Program-made: the position numbers and the translations under genes
The notes under the pieces: generated by a model
What the model was told of the DNA's origin: nothing
What the model saw: the letters and a program-made list of their open reading frames with translations, nothing else
Database searches by the model: none
Assembly (NCBI GenBank): GCA_014381925.1
Contig: JACNKR010000048.1
Coordinates: 25,351 to 89,350, forward strand
Length of the DNA: 64,000 nt
Direction: 5' to 3'
Source of the DNA: Fidelibacterota bacterium
GTDB lineage: Bacteria; Fidelibacterota; Marinisomatia; SCGC-AAA003-L08; GCA-2689995
Shown: positions 28,637 to 38,600 of the stretch, piece by piece
Position numbering within the stretch: position 1 is the first letter of the stretch
How the letters are laid out: each line of letters starts with the position of its first letter

Positions 28637-29350
28637 TTAAATATTGGAATCAGGTTTAGATATTTGATCTAATCTTAATTCGGCATCTGTCACAATTCTA
28701 AATACAACACGTCTGGAAGTGATTTTATCTTCAACGACACGAGGACCTATTTCTATATATTTTAGTTGACTTGAAGAATATCCAATCGAAGTGATTTTAT
28801 TTCGTGTCCAAATATCAGTATCTCCAATATCTTCAATTTTCAATACAAATTCTAATACTTTTGCACTTCTTAATTGAGATAATTCCATATTTTTTATATA
28901 AGCAGTTAATCCTGTTGTTTTGCTATCCCACTCACTGCTCGTATGTCCTTCAATCTGTATTGCATAGATATATTCTCGGAATTTTAAATTTTTTAAAATT
29001 TTTAAATATCTTGGAAAAAAATCATTTAATATAGATTTAAATTCGGGAGTAAGTTCTGAGCTACCTTTTTTAAATAGCACATCTGGGCTATTAAATTGAA
29101 AAGATAGAGTTGATGGATCCACTAAAGCATTCCACATACCCATTTCATTTAGGAATTCAAATTTTATAGATTCTATAATTTCCTCTTTTATTTTTTCAAA
29201 ATTTTCCACAATGTCCTTTGCATCATCATTTTCTAACTTTACACTATGAATATAGGTAATTGCAATAAATAAGAAAACTACCATTAGCCCAGACATGATT
29301 GCCGAAATATGAATAGAATATTCATCATCTTGTTCATGGCGTAAAGTCAT
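28637..29350 (-). CDS. ZorB/MotB-like stator protein, paralogue lacking the key Asp
   Basis: This 237-residue paralogue of the next gene shares the OmpA/MotB-like domain nearly motif for motif (LFKKGSSELTPEF, AIQIEGHTSSEWD, IWTRNKITSIGYSSSQ, TSRRVVFRI). In the transmembrane helix the expected Asp is Ala: HISAIMSGLMVVFLF, codon gca. If the pair assemble together as the two B subunits around one A pentamer, the motor would have a single protonation site. It lies between the ZorA-like gene (24 bp) and the Asp-bearing paralogue (1 bp). Confidence 0.75.
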   Translation of the reverse strand: MTLRHEQDDEYSIHISAIMSGLMVVFLFIAITYIHSVKLENDDAKDIVENFEKIKEEIIESIKFEFLNEMGMWNALVDPSTLSFQFNSPDVLFKKGSSELTPEFKSILNDFFPRYLKILKNLKFREYIYAIQIEGHTSSEWDSKTTGLTAYIKNMELSQLRSAKVLEFVLKIEDIGDTDIWTRNKITSIGYSSSQLKYIEIGPRVVEDKITSRRVVFRIVTDAELRLDQISKPDSNI

Positions 29351-29374
29351 TAAATAACTTTATGCTTTTCTTTT

Positions 29375-30598
29375 TTATACATTTATTTTAGCTTTATCCT
29401 CAAGAAGATGTTTTAGAGTATATATGAGCCTTTTATTATTATCTGTTATTTGTTGAGTTTGATTATCTGACTCTTTTAATAATTTTTTAATATTTGTATT
29501 TAATTCTTGAAGTTCTATTACAGATCTGACTTGCCATTTCCCAGCTTCATCAGCTTCCGTTGATTTCTTCTCAAATGATTGGCTCATTTTTTCAGTTGCT
29601 TCTAACATTGTTTTACCAAGGTTTTCAGAAAATTGACTCATATTTTGTTCAATACTAGGTACAACCTCTTTAGTTGATTCTCCAACGGTAAGAGTAAATT
29701 TATTGATTGAATGTTTAAGATTTTCATTGGTTTGGGTAATTGAACTAACTAATTCTTTAAATTGTTTTTTTAAATCTTTCTGTTGATCTTCCTGACTCTG
29801 TTCTGTTTGGAATCTTAATTTTTTAATTCCATCAGAAATATCACCTAAAATTACAGAATATTGAGATAATCCAGATAATTTAGAGGTCAATTCATCAAGT
29901 TTAGCACTATAATCGTCTTTAACAAGAAGCTCTTGTAATAGTGATACCATTTGTTTTTGACTTTCATCTGTATTAGTTTCAATTCCAATGGAACTAGATA
30001 ATTTTTTAATAAATGATAGTAATTCGTCGTTATTTGATTTATTACTATCTAGTAGCTTTTTTATTTGAGATTCTAAATTTTGAGGAGTTTCATTGGATTG
30101 GGAGTCCGCCTTTAAATTTAATTGATTTATACCTTTAAGCATCTCACTCATTAAATGTGCTAACGATTTATTATTATCCCCTGATAATTTTAAATTTAAT
30201 TCATCAAGTTTTTCATTATAATCATTACGATTTAATAACTCTTTTAATATGGGCACAACATTTTCAGAGTTTGATTCAATGGATTCTTGGGTGTCGGGGA
30301 TTTCGTCTTCTTCATCTTCTCGACTTAATTCAAACTTTTTTAAAATTGTTAAAATAATACCTGTAATTGATGAAACAAATGCAAGTTTTAATCCTTCAAG
30401 AAGTTTGGGCACAGATGTGTCGATGTTGTTTACATCAAATGCATATAATCCGATAGCAATACCAGTAAATGTACCTAAAATCCCTAATGATGACAAAATA
30501 GTTGGTAAAATATATTTGTGTTTTGGATGATTTCTCAGCAAAACATAAAATGCAATAATTATAACAATTGATAATGGCGTTAAAATACTCTGTAACAT
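29375..30598 (-). CDS. ZorA/MotA/ExbB-like motor channel protein with coiled-coil tail
   Basis: Three hydrophobic segments (about 5-22, 32-53 and 71-86) carry the MotA/TolQ/ExbB-type core, SSLGILGTFTGIAIGLYAF and LKLAFVSSITGIILTI. After that comes a charged cytoplasmic tail of about 320 residues, largely helical. The tail contains a tandem duplication: ILKELLNRNDYNEKLDEL (from 117) and LLQELLVKDDYSAKLDEL (from 220) begin matching stretches of about 85 residues. A motor subunit with a long tail and a MotB-like partner is the layout of ZorA, though here the tail is shorter than in known ZorA (about 700 residues in total). A good AAGGGA ribosome site precedes the ATG. Confidence 0.72.
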   Translation of the reverse strand: MLQSILTPLSIVIIIAFYVLLRNHPKHKYILPTILSSLGILGTFTGIAIGLYAFDVNNIDTSVPKLLEGLKLAFVSSITGIILTILKKFELSREDEEDEIPDTQESIESNSENVVPILKELLNRNDYNEKLDELNLKLSGDNNKSLAHLMSEMLKGINQLNLKADSQSNETPQNLESQIKKLLDSNKSNNDELLSFIKKLSSSIGIETNTDESQKQMVSLLQELLVKDDYSAKLDELTSKLSGLSQYSVILGDISDGIKKLRFQTEQSQEDQQKDLKKQFKELVSSITQTNENLKHSINKFTLTVGESTKEVVPSIEQNMSQFSENLGKTMLEATEKMSQSFEKKSTEADEAGKWQVRSVIELQELNTNIKKLLKESDNQTQQITDNNKRLIYTLKHLLEDKAKINV

Positions 30599-30855
30599 TT
30601 TTCCCTTTATTCAGAATGCCAAATATAATAGGATGAGTTAATTCAATTATAATGAAAATCTAATTAATTTTATTGAATTTATTTTAAATATTCACCATTT
30701 ATTTAATTTTATACTATTAGGTTTTGAAATATGTTATCTAATAATTGAATTTCAGTACATTTTTCTGATGATTTACGAATATAAAAAAAATAATTCTTCA
30801 TGTGAAATAAATAGCTAATCACTATTAAATTTTCTATCAAGATTAGGAGTAAATA

Positions 30856-31209
30856 TTGAAAGTTGAGTACATGAATAAGGGCCAATGGGGCAAAGTGGTC
30901 GCTTTTTTTTCTGTAAGAACAGAAGAAGGATTTATAATAAAAGGCCTAAAACTCATTGAAGGAATAAATGGAAAATTTGTAGGATTTCCAAGTGAAAAAG
31001 GAAAAGATGGTGAATACCGAGATACTGTATTAGCTACAAAAGAGTTAAGAGAAAAGTTAACTCAATTTGCTATAAAAGAATATGGTGGTGATGTAATGCA
31101 TAATTCAGGCTATGGAAATAATACACCAAATGATTTTAACAATGAAATGCCAGCTCCACAATCAGCACCTGCACCAGCTAAAGCATACGACGATGACATA
31201 CCTTTTTAA
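30856..31209 (+). CDS. SpoVG-domain protein with SSB-like C-terminal tip
   Basis: The first 80 residues match SpoVG, a small nucleic-acid-binding regulator: GLKLIEGINGKFVGFPSEKG then DGEYRDTV aligns with the SpoVG core (VIDGNNGLFVAMPS, DGEFRD). A flexible Asn/Pro/Ala linker follows, and the last residues are YDDDIPF. That is the acidic tip by which single-strand DNA-binding proteins (SSB) recruit repair and replication partners. It starts with TTG six bases after AGGAG. I infer a nucleic-acid-binding protein that can dock SSB-interacting enzymes; this is not known for SpoVG. Confidence 0.75.
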   Translation: MKVEYMNKGQWGKVVAFFSVRTEEGFIIKGLKLIEGINGKFVGFPSEKGKDGEYRDTVLATKELREKLTQFAIKEYGGDVMHNSGYGNNTPNDFNNEMPAPQSAPAPAKAYDDDIPF

Positions 31210-31216
31210 ATTTTAA

Positions 31217-31588
31217 ATGTCGCAAATTATTGCGGTAGGGGTAGGTGGTTTTATAGGTGCAACTTCAAGATATTTTGTCGGGCTCAAATTAGTAGATATT
31301 TTTTCTAAATCATTTACACCAACTTTAGTTATAAATATAATTGGCTGTATTTTATTTGGATATTTTGTAAATCACAGTTTTATAACAGAATCAAATTATC
31401 CTTTAAAAGAATTTATACTTATTGGAATTTTAGGTGGATTTACAACTTTTTCGACTTTTGGATTTGAATTTATTTCTTTAATTCAAAAAGGACAACAACA
31501 AATGGCATTTATTTATATCGGATTAAGTATTATTCTTGGTGGAATCGGGTTATATCTTGGAATAAGTTTGAACCGATTATTTTCATGA
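31217..31588 (+). CDS. crcB: Fluoride channel CrcB/FluC
   Basis: A four-helix membrane protein of 123 residues with the FluC signatures GGFIGATSRYFVG, the NxxG element in TLVINIIGCILFGYF and the TTFSTFGFE motif that lines the fluoride pore. Fluc channels act as antiparallel dimers; one gene suffices here. It lies seven bases after the SpoVG-like gene, and no fluoride riboswitch is apparent upstream. Confidence 0.93.
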   Translation: MSQIIAVGVGGFIGATSRYFVGLKLVDIFSKSFTPTLVINIIGCILFGYFVNHSFITESNYPLKEFILIGILGGFTTFSTFGFEFISLIQKGQQQMAFIYIGLSIILGGIGLYLGISLNRLFS

Positions 31589-31620
31589 ACAAATAAAATA
31601 TTATATAATGGAGCGTTACT

Positions 31621-32292
31621 ATGGCATGGTTTTTTAAATTTATAAATTCATCAATAGGTAAGAAATTTATAATGGCACTTACTGGATTATTATTAAGTTT
31701 ATTTTTAATTATTCATCTGGGGAATAATTTATTGCTACTGGTTGATGAAGATATTTTTAATAGCTTAGTTGGAGGTCTTGGAGGATTAAAGCCTTTAGTC
31801 CGTGTTATTGAAGTATTATTAGCAATTCTGTTTATGATTCATATTATAAATGGAATTCGTCTCACAATTCAAAATAAAAAATCCTCACCACAGGGAAATA
31901 AAGTAAATAGTGGTACAGAAACTGCCTCTATCTCATCACAAACAATGGCTATTTCAGGAATTACAATCTTAGCATTTCTTATTTTTCATTTAAGAACAAT
32001 TTGGGTAAAATTTCAAGAAATGCATGCTTCACAAGATCATGAGTTTTTCAATGTTGTAGCAGAGTCTAATATTGGGTTTGGGAATATTTGGATAACTATT
32101 TTTTATATTATTGCATTAATTTTATTATCAATGCATTTAAAACATGGTTTTCAGTCTGCATTTCAAACATTTGGATTGTCAGACAGTCGATATAAAACAA
32201 TTATAAATTGTATAGCAGTTTTTTTCTGGTTTGTAATTCCCGGATTATTTATTACAATTGCTATATATTTTGGTTTCTTCTTTAACAATTAA
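31621..32292 (+). CDS. sdhC: Succinate dehydrogenase/fumarate reductase cytochrome b subunit
   Basis: This is the membrane anchor of complex II, of the single-subunit b558 type found in Bacteroidetes and related groups. It has 223 residues and about five hydrophobic helices, with candidate heme-ligand histidines in LSLFLIIHLGNN, FMIHIINGIR, FLIFHLRTIW and LLSMHLKHGFQSAF. A single membrane subunit with two hemes is expected for this type. It opens the sdhCAB operon, 16 bp before sdhA. Confidence 0.92.
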   Translation: MAWFFKFINSSIGKKFIMALTGLLLSLFLIIHLGNNLLLLVDEDIFNSLVGGLGGLKPLVRVIEVLLAILFMIHIINGIRLTIQNKKSSPQGNKVNSGTETASISSQTMAISGITILAFLIFHLRTIWVKFQEMHASQDHEFFNVVAESNIGFGNIWITIFYIIALILLSMHLKHGFQSAFQTFGLSDSRYKTIINCIAVFFWFVIPGLFITIAIYFGFFFNN

Positions 32293-32307
32293 TAAAAGGG
32301 TTAAACA

Positions 32308-34218
32308 ATGGCTTTAGATTCAAAAATACCTGAAGGTCCACTCTCAGAAAAATGGACAAAACATAAGTTTAACATGAAGTTGGTAAATCCTGCCAATAAA
32401 CGCAAATATAAAATTATTGTTGTAGGAACAGGTTTAGCTGGGGCTTCAGCCTCTGCAACTTTAGCAGAGCTAGGTTACGAAGTTGAGGCATTTTCTTACC
32501 ATGAATCACCAAGAAGAGCACATAGCATCGCGGCTCAAGGTGGAATAAATGCTGCAAAAAATTATCCAAATGATGGTGATAGTATTTATCGTCTATTCTA
32601 TGATACAATAAAAGGTGGTGATTATAGAGCAAGAGAAGCAAATGTATATCGACTTGCAGAAGTCAGTAATAATATTATTGACCAATGTGTTGCACAGGGA
32701 ATTCCTTTTGCGCGAGAATATGGAGGATTATTAGATAATCGTTCATTTGGTGGAGCCCAAGTTTCAAGAACTTTTTATGCGCGTGGGCAAACAGGACAAC
32801 AATTATTACTTGGTGCATATTCAGCATTAATCAGACAGATGAATTTGGGAAAAGTGAAATTCCATAATCGTACAGATATGTTAGATATGATTATTCATGA
32901 AGGGAAAGCCCGCGGAATTGTTACTCGAAATTTAGAAACAGGAGAAATAAAAGCTCATACAGCAGACGCTGTCATTTTAGCAACCGGTGGTTATGGCAAC
33001 GTATTCTTTCTTTCAACAAATGCTATGGCTTCTAATGTTACAGCATCTTGGAGAGCGCATAAACATGGTGCATATTTTGCAAATCCATGTTTTACACAAA
33101 TTCACCCAACATGTATTCCTGTTGCGAGCGACCATCAATCAAAACTCACATTAATGAGTGAAAGTTTAAGAAATGATGGACGTGTTTGGGTACCTAAGAA
33201 AAAAGGTGATGACCGAAATCCAAAAGATATTCCTGAGAATGAACGGGATTATTATTTAGAAAGATTATATCCATCATTTGGAAACCTTGTTCCGCGAGAT
33301 GTCGCTTCCCGAAGAGCAAAAGAAATGTGCGATTTAGGTCATGGCGTTGGACCTACAAAATTAGCTGTTTATCTTGATTTTGAAGATGTAATTGAACGAA
33401 ATGGAAAACCTTGGGTTGTTGAAAAATATGGTAATCTATTTGATATGTATAAACAAATTACAGGAGAAAATCCATATAAATCACCAATGATGATTTATCC
33501 TGCAGTACACTATACTATGGGTGGTTTATGGGTAGATTATAATTTAATGTCTTCTTTACCTGGGTTGCATGTATTGGGAGAGGCAAATTTTTCTGATCAT
33601 GGTGCTAATAGGTTAGGTGCAAGTGCATTAATGCAAGGCTTAGCCGATGGATATTTTGTAATACCTTATACAATTGGTGATTATTTAGCAACGGAATCAT
33701 TAAAGCCATTATCACCTAAGGATAATGTGTGTACCGAAGCTGTAAAAAATGTTCAAAACCGAACTAAAAAATTATTAAATATTAATGGTTCTAGAACGGT
33801 TGATGATATACACAAAGAATTAGGTAAAATTATGTGGGAATATGTAGGTATGGCTCGTGAGAAATCAGGACTTGAAACTGCATTAGAAAAAATTCCTAAA
33901 CTTCGTAAAGAATTTTGGAAAGATGTAAAAGTACCTGGCTCAGCTAATGAATATAATCCTGAACTAGAGAAAGCTGCTCGTTTAGCAGATTTTCTTGAAT
34001 TAGGTGAACTCATGGCAAGAGATGCACTTGAAAGAGAGGAATCATGTGGTGGTCATTTTCGTGTTGAACATCAAACAGATGAAAATGAAGCAAAACGAAA
34101 TGATGAAGATTTTACTCATGTTGCGTCTTGGGAATTTGAAGCTGAAGGGAAATCAAAACTTCATCAAGATAAACTTACATTTGAAAATGTTAAATTGACT
34201 ACAAGGAGTTATAAATAA
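32308..34218 (+). CDS. sdhA: Succinate dehydrogenase/fumarate reductase flavoprotein subunit
   Basis: The FAD-binding catalytic subunit oxidises succinate to fumarate. The dinucleotide fold [17 protein letters not shown], the covalent FAD His region ([17 protein letters not shown]) and the substrate motifs ([26 protein letters not shown]) are clear. The 636-residue length and the segment [19 protein letters not shown] are typical of the Bacteroidetes/epsilon-type (B-type) enzyme. A Shine-Dalgarno AAAGGG precedes the ATG, and the stop overlaps the sdhB start. Confidence 0.95.
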   Translation: MALDSKIPEGPLSEKWTKHKFNMKLVNPANKRKYKIIVVGTGLAGASASATLAELGYEVEAFSYHESPRRAHSIAAQGGINAAKNYPNDGDSIYRLFYDTIKGGDYRAREANVYRLAEVSNNIIDQCVAQGIPFAREYGGLLDNRSFGGAQVSRTFYARGQTGQQLLLGAYSALIRQMNLGKVKFHNRTDMLDMIIHEGKARGIVTRNLETGEIKAHTADAVILATGGYGNVFFLSTNAMASNVTASWRAHKHGAYFANPCFTQIHPTCIPVASDHQSKLTLMSESLRNDGRVWVPKKKGDDRNPKDIPENERDYYLERLYPSFGNLVPRDVASRRAKEMCDLGHGVGPTKLAVYLDFEDVIERNGKPWVVEKYGNLFDMYKQITGENPYKSPMMIYPAVHYTMGGLWVDYNLMSSLPGLHVLGEANFSDHGANRLGASALMQGLADGYFVIPYTIGDYLATESLKPLSPKDNVCTEAVKNVQNRTKKLLNINGSRTVDDIHKELGKIMWEYVGMAREKSGLETALEKIPKLRKEFWKDVKVPGSANEYNPELEKAARLADFLELGELMARDALEREESCGGHFRVEHQTDENEAKRNDEDFTHVASWEFEAEGKSKLHQDKLTFENVKLTTRSYK

Positions 34219-34958
34219 TGAAAGTCACTTTACAAGTTTGGAGACAAAAAAATAGAACTACAACCGGAGATTTTGTTAGTTATGATGTTGAAAATGTATC
34301 AGGAGATATGTCATTTTTTGAAATGTTAGATATGTTAAATAACTCATTAATTTCTGAAGGTGAAGACCCGATATCATTTGATCATGATTGTAGAGAAGGT
34401 ATTTGTGGTACATGCGGTGTATCAATAAATGGGCGAGCACATGGTCCATTAAAGGGTGTTACTACTTGTCAACTCCACATGCGAAGTTTTAGTGATGGAG
34501 ATGTTTTAGTTGTAGAACCATGGCGTGCATCTGCTTTTCCTGTTATAAGAGACTTAGTCGTAGATAGAACTTCATTTGATAAAATAATGGAAGCTGGTGG
34601 GTATGTTTCAATTAAAACAGGTGGAACTCCCGATGCAAATGCTATTCCAATTCCTAAATTTGATGCTGAAGAGGCAATGGATTCAGCTTCATGTATTGGT
34701 TGTGGGGCATGTGTTGCTTCTTGTAAAAATTCTTCTGCTATGTTATTTGTAGGTGCAAAAGTTTCTCAATTTGCATTATTACCACAAGGGAAAGTCGAAC
34801 GCAAAGAGCGTGCATTAAATATGGTTGCAACAATGGATGACGAAGGGTTTGGAAATTGTTCAAATACAGGTGCTTGTGAAGTAGAATGTCCAAAAGAAAT
34901 TTCAATTATAAATATTGCACGATTAAATAGAGAGTTTTTTAAAGCAAGTTTTAATTAG
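34218..34958 (+). CDS. sdhB: Succinate dehydrogenase/fumarate reductase iron-sulfur subunit
   Basis: It carries the electrons from FAD to the heme subunit through three clusters: the plant-type [2Fe-2S] motif [10 protein letters not shown] with a later Cys in VTTCQLHM, the [4Fe-4S] motif [11 protein letters not shown] and the [3Fe-4S] region [12 protein letters not shown]. The length is 246 residues. It ends 8 bp inside the convergent cytochrome gene, and the GATTCTATAGAATTAATC dyad at that junction may act as a weak two-way terminator. Confidence 0.95.
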   Translation: MKVTLQVWRQKNRTTTGDFVSYDVENVSGDMSFFEMLDMLNNSLISEGEDPISFDHDCREGICGTCGVSINGRAHGPLKGVTTCQLHMRSFSDGDVLVVEPWRASAFPVIRDLVVDRTSFDKIMEAGGYVSIKTGGTPDANAIPIPKFDAEEAMDSASCIGCGACVASCKNSSAMLFVGAKVSQFALLPQGKVERKERALNMVATMDDEGFGNCSNTGACEVECPKEISIINIARLNREFFKASFN

Positions 34959-35985
34959 ATTCTATAGAATTAATCCAATCTCTGATTAATTTAACACCTT
35001 CTTTATGAACTAATTTTCTACCCAATTCTGGCATCATAATTCCAGAATCACTCGACTCCATTCTATAAATAATAATTGACTCATCTGGATTTCCAGGTAC
35101 AATATTATATTTTAAATTTCCCGAACCACGCCCAGAGGCAACGGGTGTTTTATAATAACCAATTTTGTGTAAATCATTTTCAGAATAATTTAAATACAAA
35201 CCAGAAGTCATTGCAGGCCCATTTGAATTATGGCAATGTCCACAATTAATATCTAAATATGCTCTTGCTCTATTTTCAAGTGAAAAATGAGAATCTTCCC
35301 AATTTGCTGTAATAGGTATTGATTCAATCTCAGGTAAATTTTCAATTAACCCCATTTGAATCATTTTTTCTAATTGATGATATGGTTTTATTTCTGTAGT
35401 TTTGAAATTACAGTTTAATAATCTTGGCTTTGGTCCGATGGGTAAAAATTGATTTTCACTTACATGACATCCTTTACACATATTTACATTTGGTACAAGA
35501 TAGTTAGCTTTCTGAGGTTTACCATCCAAATCTATCCACGAAACAATTTGTCTATCCCCTGCAATTTCTAAAAATGCATCTGTTTGTTCAGCATTCCAAA
35601 TATAGGGATATCCAAACCAACCTTCGTTGGTATTTATTAATAATCGAGTTTCAATTATTTGCCAATTATTTTTAGGTTCTCTAAAATCAATGGGGTAATA
35701 AAATGTTTTTATTAGAATCGTTCCAATTGGAAAATCAAAATTTTCAGGATTTATATAGGACATTTTCTGTCCTTCAGGTAGTACTAAAAATCTGAGTTTA
35801 TGGGCGTAATCTGTAAAAAGAGGAGTAGATATTTGGTAAGGAATAACATTTAAGTTTGGGATTTGATTTTTTAGTGGTCCATTAAAAAAATGATAATCAG
35901 ATAATTTTGGTTGAGCATAATCTAAAATCCCACTTATTCCTAAAGAAATAAAGATTATCCATATATATTTTATAACTTCATACAT
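34951..35985 (-). CDS. SO2930-type diheme c-type cytochrome
   Basis: The exported protein has two heme c sites, CKGCH (about residue 169) and CGHCH (about 248), and the family segments [28 protein letters not shown] and [14 protein letters not shown] seen in the SO2930 family of diheme cytochromes. I start at ATG 35985 ([16 protein letters not shown], a signal peptide) because it sits just after the beta-helix gene's stop; a farther ATG at 36045 overlaps that gene. The role is unknown; the neighbouring beta-helix protein is the usual partner of this family. Confidence 0.8.
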   Translation of the reverse strand: MYEVIKYIWIIFISLGISGILDYAQPKLSDYHFFNGPLKNQIPNLNVIPYQISTPLFTDYAHKLRFLVLPEGQKMSYINPENFDFPIGTILIKTFYYPIDFREPKNNWQIIETRLLINTNEGWFGYPYIWNAEQTDAFLEIAGDRQIVSWIDLDGKPQKANYLVPNVNMCKGCHVSENQFLPIGPKPRLLNCNFKTTEIKPYHQLEKMIQMGLIENLPEIESIPITANWEDSHFSLENRARAYLDINCGHCHNSNGPAMTSGLYLNYSENDLHKIGYYKTPVASGRGSGNLKYNIVPGNPDESIIIYRMESSDSGIMMPELGRKLVHKEGVKLIRDWINSIESN

Positions 35986-35989
35986 TAAT

Positions 35990-37216
35990 TTATTTAAGAA
36001 TTGTAGGAGATATGCGTGGTAACCGGCAAGTAAATGAAGATTCATCTTGAGAAAAGGAGGTAAAAAATGGTGTGTACCAATTTGTAAAATTATTATTAAT
36101 ATCTAAATTTAAAAATTCAGCATTATTGTTATTCTCTATACAGAATCTATTTTCATTAATAATTTTTCCTTTTGAATCAATATATTGAGGATCAGGATTA
36201 CCATCATAAACAATTTCTGGTACGTCTTTCCAAAACTTTAAAAACATTAATTGGCCAATTTCATGTTTTAAAGTAGGTATTTGTGGTTTTCTTTCAAATT
36301 TATTATCATGAATGTAAATTGATGATGTGTATGGATTATATAACGAATCTAAAATAGGATCCTCTGTAATAAAATAGCTTACAACAGCTGTTCCGACTGT
36401 TTTATTATCAATTATATCATTTTCAAAAATTTCTACTCCACTTGTAGCTAAAACCATTATTCCAGTTCCTGCGGGAACTGTTCCAACTATGTTTCCGGGA
36501 GGAGCAAAATTAAATAAATTATTATCTTTTACTAAATTATTATAAACTCGAATATTATGTCCGTCTTTTACTTCTAAGTCTGGTAAATCAAATACTAAAA
36601 TACCACCTGTATTATCATGCGCGTAATTATCAAAAACATCCGCGTTCGTACTATTTTCAATTTCAATTCCTGCTACATTATGAAATGCTTCACAATTTTT
36701 AACAATAATATTTTTAGACTGTCCAACATAAATACCTGCATCTGATGCACCAATTGCGATACAACCATCAATTAAAATATTTGAACACTGTACGGGGTAA
36801 ATACCATAAGATCCATTTGTTGGCTTTGGACCATTTGTCCATTCTGTTTTTACATTATAAAAATAAATTATATCGGTATCTTGTGCTTTTATCCCATCAC
36901 CTTTTGTGTTCTGTGCGGTGAAATTTTTGAGAGTAATATTTTTACAATTGATGACGCGTAAACCCTCAGCACCGTCTTCTTGATTAATAAAAGAAAGAAT
37001 TGAATTATTCATATCATTTCCTTCAATTGTAATATTATTCTTACCTTCAATTGAAAGCGTTCCTTTTATTTCAAATTCACCAGAAGGAATTTTTATGATG
37101 CCACCTGTTTCAACTAAAATAAGTTGAGTTTGGAAATCTTTTTCAAAGTTACTAAAAAGAAGAATATTAATTGAAAATATAAAAGTTAAAATGAGTTTAA
37201 AATTATGTTGTATCAT
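35990..37216 (-). CDS. Secreted right-handed parallel beta-helix protein
   Basis: A signal peptide (MIQHNFKLILTFIFSINILLFS) is followed by beta-helix coils: NITIEGNDMNNSILSFI, NITLKNFTAQNTKGDGIKAQ, NILIDGCIAIGASDAGIYV and NIIVKNCEAFHNVAGIEIEN have the regular 22-25-residue Asn/Gly pattern of PbH1 repeats, as in pectate-lyase-like proteins. The 408-residue protein precedes the diheme cytochrome by 4 bp, a pairing also seen for SO2930-type cytochromes. The substrate, perhaps a polysaccharide, is not indicated. Confidence 0.8.
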   Translation of the reverse strand: MIQHNFKLILTFIFSINILLFSNFEKDFQTQLILVETGGIIKIPSGEFEIKGTLSIEGKNNITIEGNDMNNSILSFINQEDGAEGLRVINCKNITLKNFTAQNTKGDGIKAQDTDIIYFYNVKTEWTNGPKPTNGSYGIYPVQCSNILIDGCIAIGASDAGIYVGQSKNIIVKNCEAFHNVAGIEIENSTNADVFDNYAHDNTGGILVFDLPDLEVKDGHNIRVYNNLVKDNNLFNFAPPGNIVGTVPAGTGIMVLATSGVEIFENDIIDNKTVGTAVVSYFITEDPILDSLYNPYTSSIYIHDNKFERKPQIPTLKHEIGQLMFLKFWKDVPEIVYDGNPDPQYIDSKGKIINENRFCIENNNNAEFLNLDINNNFTNWYTPFFTSFSQDESSFTCRLPRISPTILK

Positions 37217-37238
37217 AGCGTCAATTTATGAGTTATTA

Positions 37239-38600
37239 TTATATAGAAACATTATTATTTTTTTGAATAACATCAGCGATTAAAAAGGCGAGTTCAATTG
37301 CTTGGCTTGCATTTAAACGAGGATCACAATGAGTATGATATCGATCTCCTAAGGATTTGTCTGTAATTTCTGCTAATCCTCCAGTACACTCCGTTACATT
37401 CTGCCCGGTCATTTCTAAATGAATACCTCCTGCATGCGTGCCTTCGGAATTATGAATTTCTATATTTGTTTTTACTTCATCTAATATATGGTCAAATGGT
37501 CGTGTTTTATACCCACTTTCAGATTTAATTGTATTTCCATGCATAGGGTCACATGACCAAATTACAATTTTACCTTCAGATTGAATTCGTTTTATTAAAT
37601 TTGGTAAATGATTTTGAACGAGACCTTTACCATATCTTGAAATTAATGTAATTTTTCCTGCTGTATTATTTGGATTTAAAATATCAATCATTTTTATAAG
37701 TTCATCTGGATTTAATTTTGGCCCACATTTAATTCCAATTGGATTTTTTATACCTCTACAATATTCAATATGGCCACTATCAATAAAACGAGTTCTATCT
37801 CCAATCCATAAAAAATGGGCAGACGTATTATACATCTCACCGGAGGTTGAGTCCATTCGTGTTAATGCTTCTTCATATGGTAAAAGTAACGCTTCGTGTG
37901 ATGTATAAAAATCAACTTTTCTTAATTGAGTTGTTGTCTCTGCATTAATTCCTAATGCATCCATAAAATTTAAATTTGCTTGAATTTGGTTTGCTAAATC
38001 TCTATATCGTTCTGCTTGAGGACCACTTTTAACAAATCCCATATTCCAAGATTGAACATGTTTTAAATCAGCAAATCCACCTGCTGCAAAAGCTCTAAGT
38101 AAATTTAATGTTGATGCTGCTTGGGAATAGGCTTTTAATATGCGGTTTGGGTCAGGGTTTCGACTTGATTTATCAAATGAAATCCCATTTATTATATCAC
38201 CTTTATAACTTGATAATTCAATACCATCTTTTTTTTCTGTATCACTTGACCTTGGTTTTGCAAATTGTCCTGCCATTCTTCCAAGTTTTACAATGGGTAA
38301 ATGTGTACCCGCAGTAAGAATAATAGCCATCTGTAATATAACTCTAAAAGTATCTCGGATATTATTTGCATTAAATTCTGCAAAACTTTCTGCACAATCC
38401 CCCCCTTGTAAAATATATCCTTTTCCTTCAGCAACCTGAGCCAAAGATTTATTTAATGCCCTCACTTCCCCTGCAAAAACGAGAGGAGGAAATTGTTTTA
38501 ATTGATCTGTTGCATTTGATAAATCATCTTGTGAGGGATATACAGGTAGATGTTTTAATGTGAACTTATTCCATGAACTTGGACTCCATTTATTTGCCAT
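37239..38600 (-). CDS. Class II 3-deoxy-7-phosphoheptulonate (DAHP) synthase
   Basis: It condenses erythrose-4-phosphate with phosphoenolpyruvate, the first step of the shikimate pathway. The class II (plant/AroAII) family is shown by WSPSSWNKF near the start, LAQVAEGKGYILQGGDCAESF, PIVKLGRMAGQFAKPRS, GIKCGPKLNPDEL and the C-terminal THAGGIHLEMTGQNVTEC. The length is 453 residues. Its start overlaps the end of the tyrA-like gene by 11 bp, so both lie downstream of the aromatic leader peptide and hairpin. Confidence 0.95.
   Translation of the reverse strand: MANKWSPSSWNKFTLKHLPVYPSQDDLSNATDQLKQFPPLVFAGEVRALNKSLAQVAEGKGYILQGGDCAESFAEFNANNIRDTFRVILQMAIILTAGTHLPIVKLGRMAGQFAKPRSSDTEKKDGIELSSYKGDIINGISFDKSSRNPDPNRILKAYSQAASTLNLLRAFAAGGFADLKHVQSWNMGFVKSGPQAERYRDLANQIQANLNFMDALGINAETTTQLRKVDFYTSHEALLLPYEEALTRMDSTSGEMYNTSAHFLWIGDRTRFIDSGHIEYCRGIKNPIGIKCGPKLNPDELIKMIDILNPNNTAGKITLISRYGKGLVQNHLPNLIKRIQSEGKIVIWSCDPMHGNTIKSESGYKTRPFDHILDEVKTNIEIHNSEGTHAGGIHLEMTGQNVTECTGGLAEITDKSLGDRYHTHCDPRLNASQAIELAFLIADVIQKNNNVSI

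Noticed and set aside
27874..30598. A complete Zorya defence system
   Set aside because: Only ZorA- and ZorB-like genes are present. No zorC, zorD or zorE lies on either side: the flanks are a sulfotransferase-like gene and the SpoVG-like gene.
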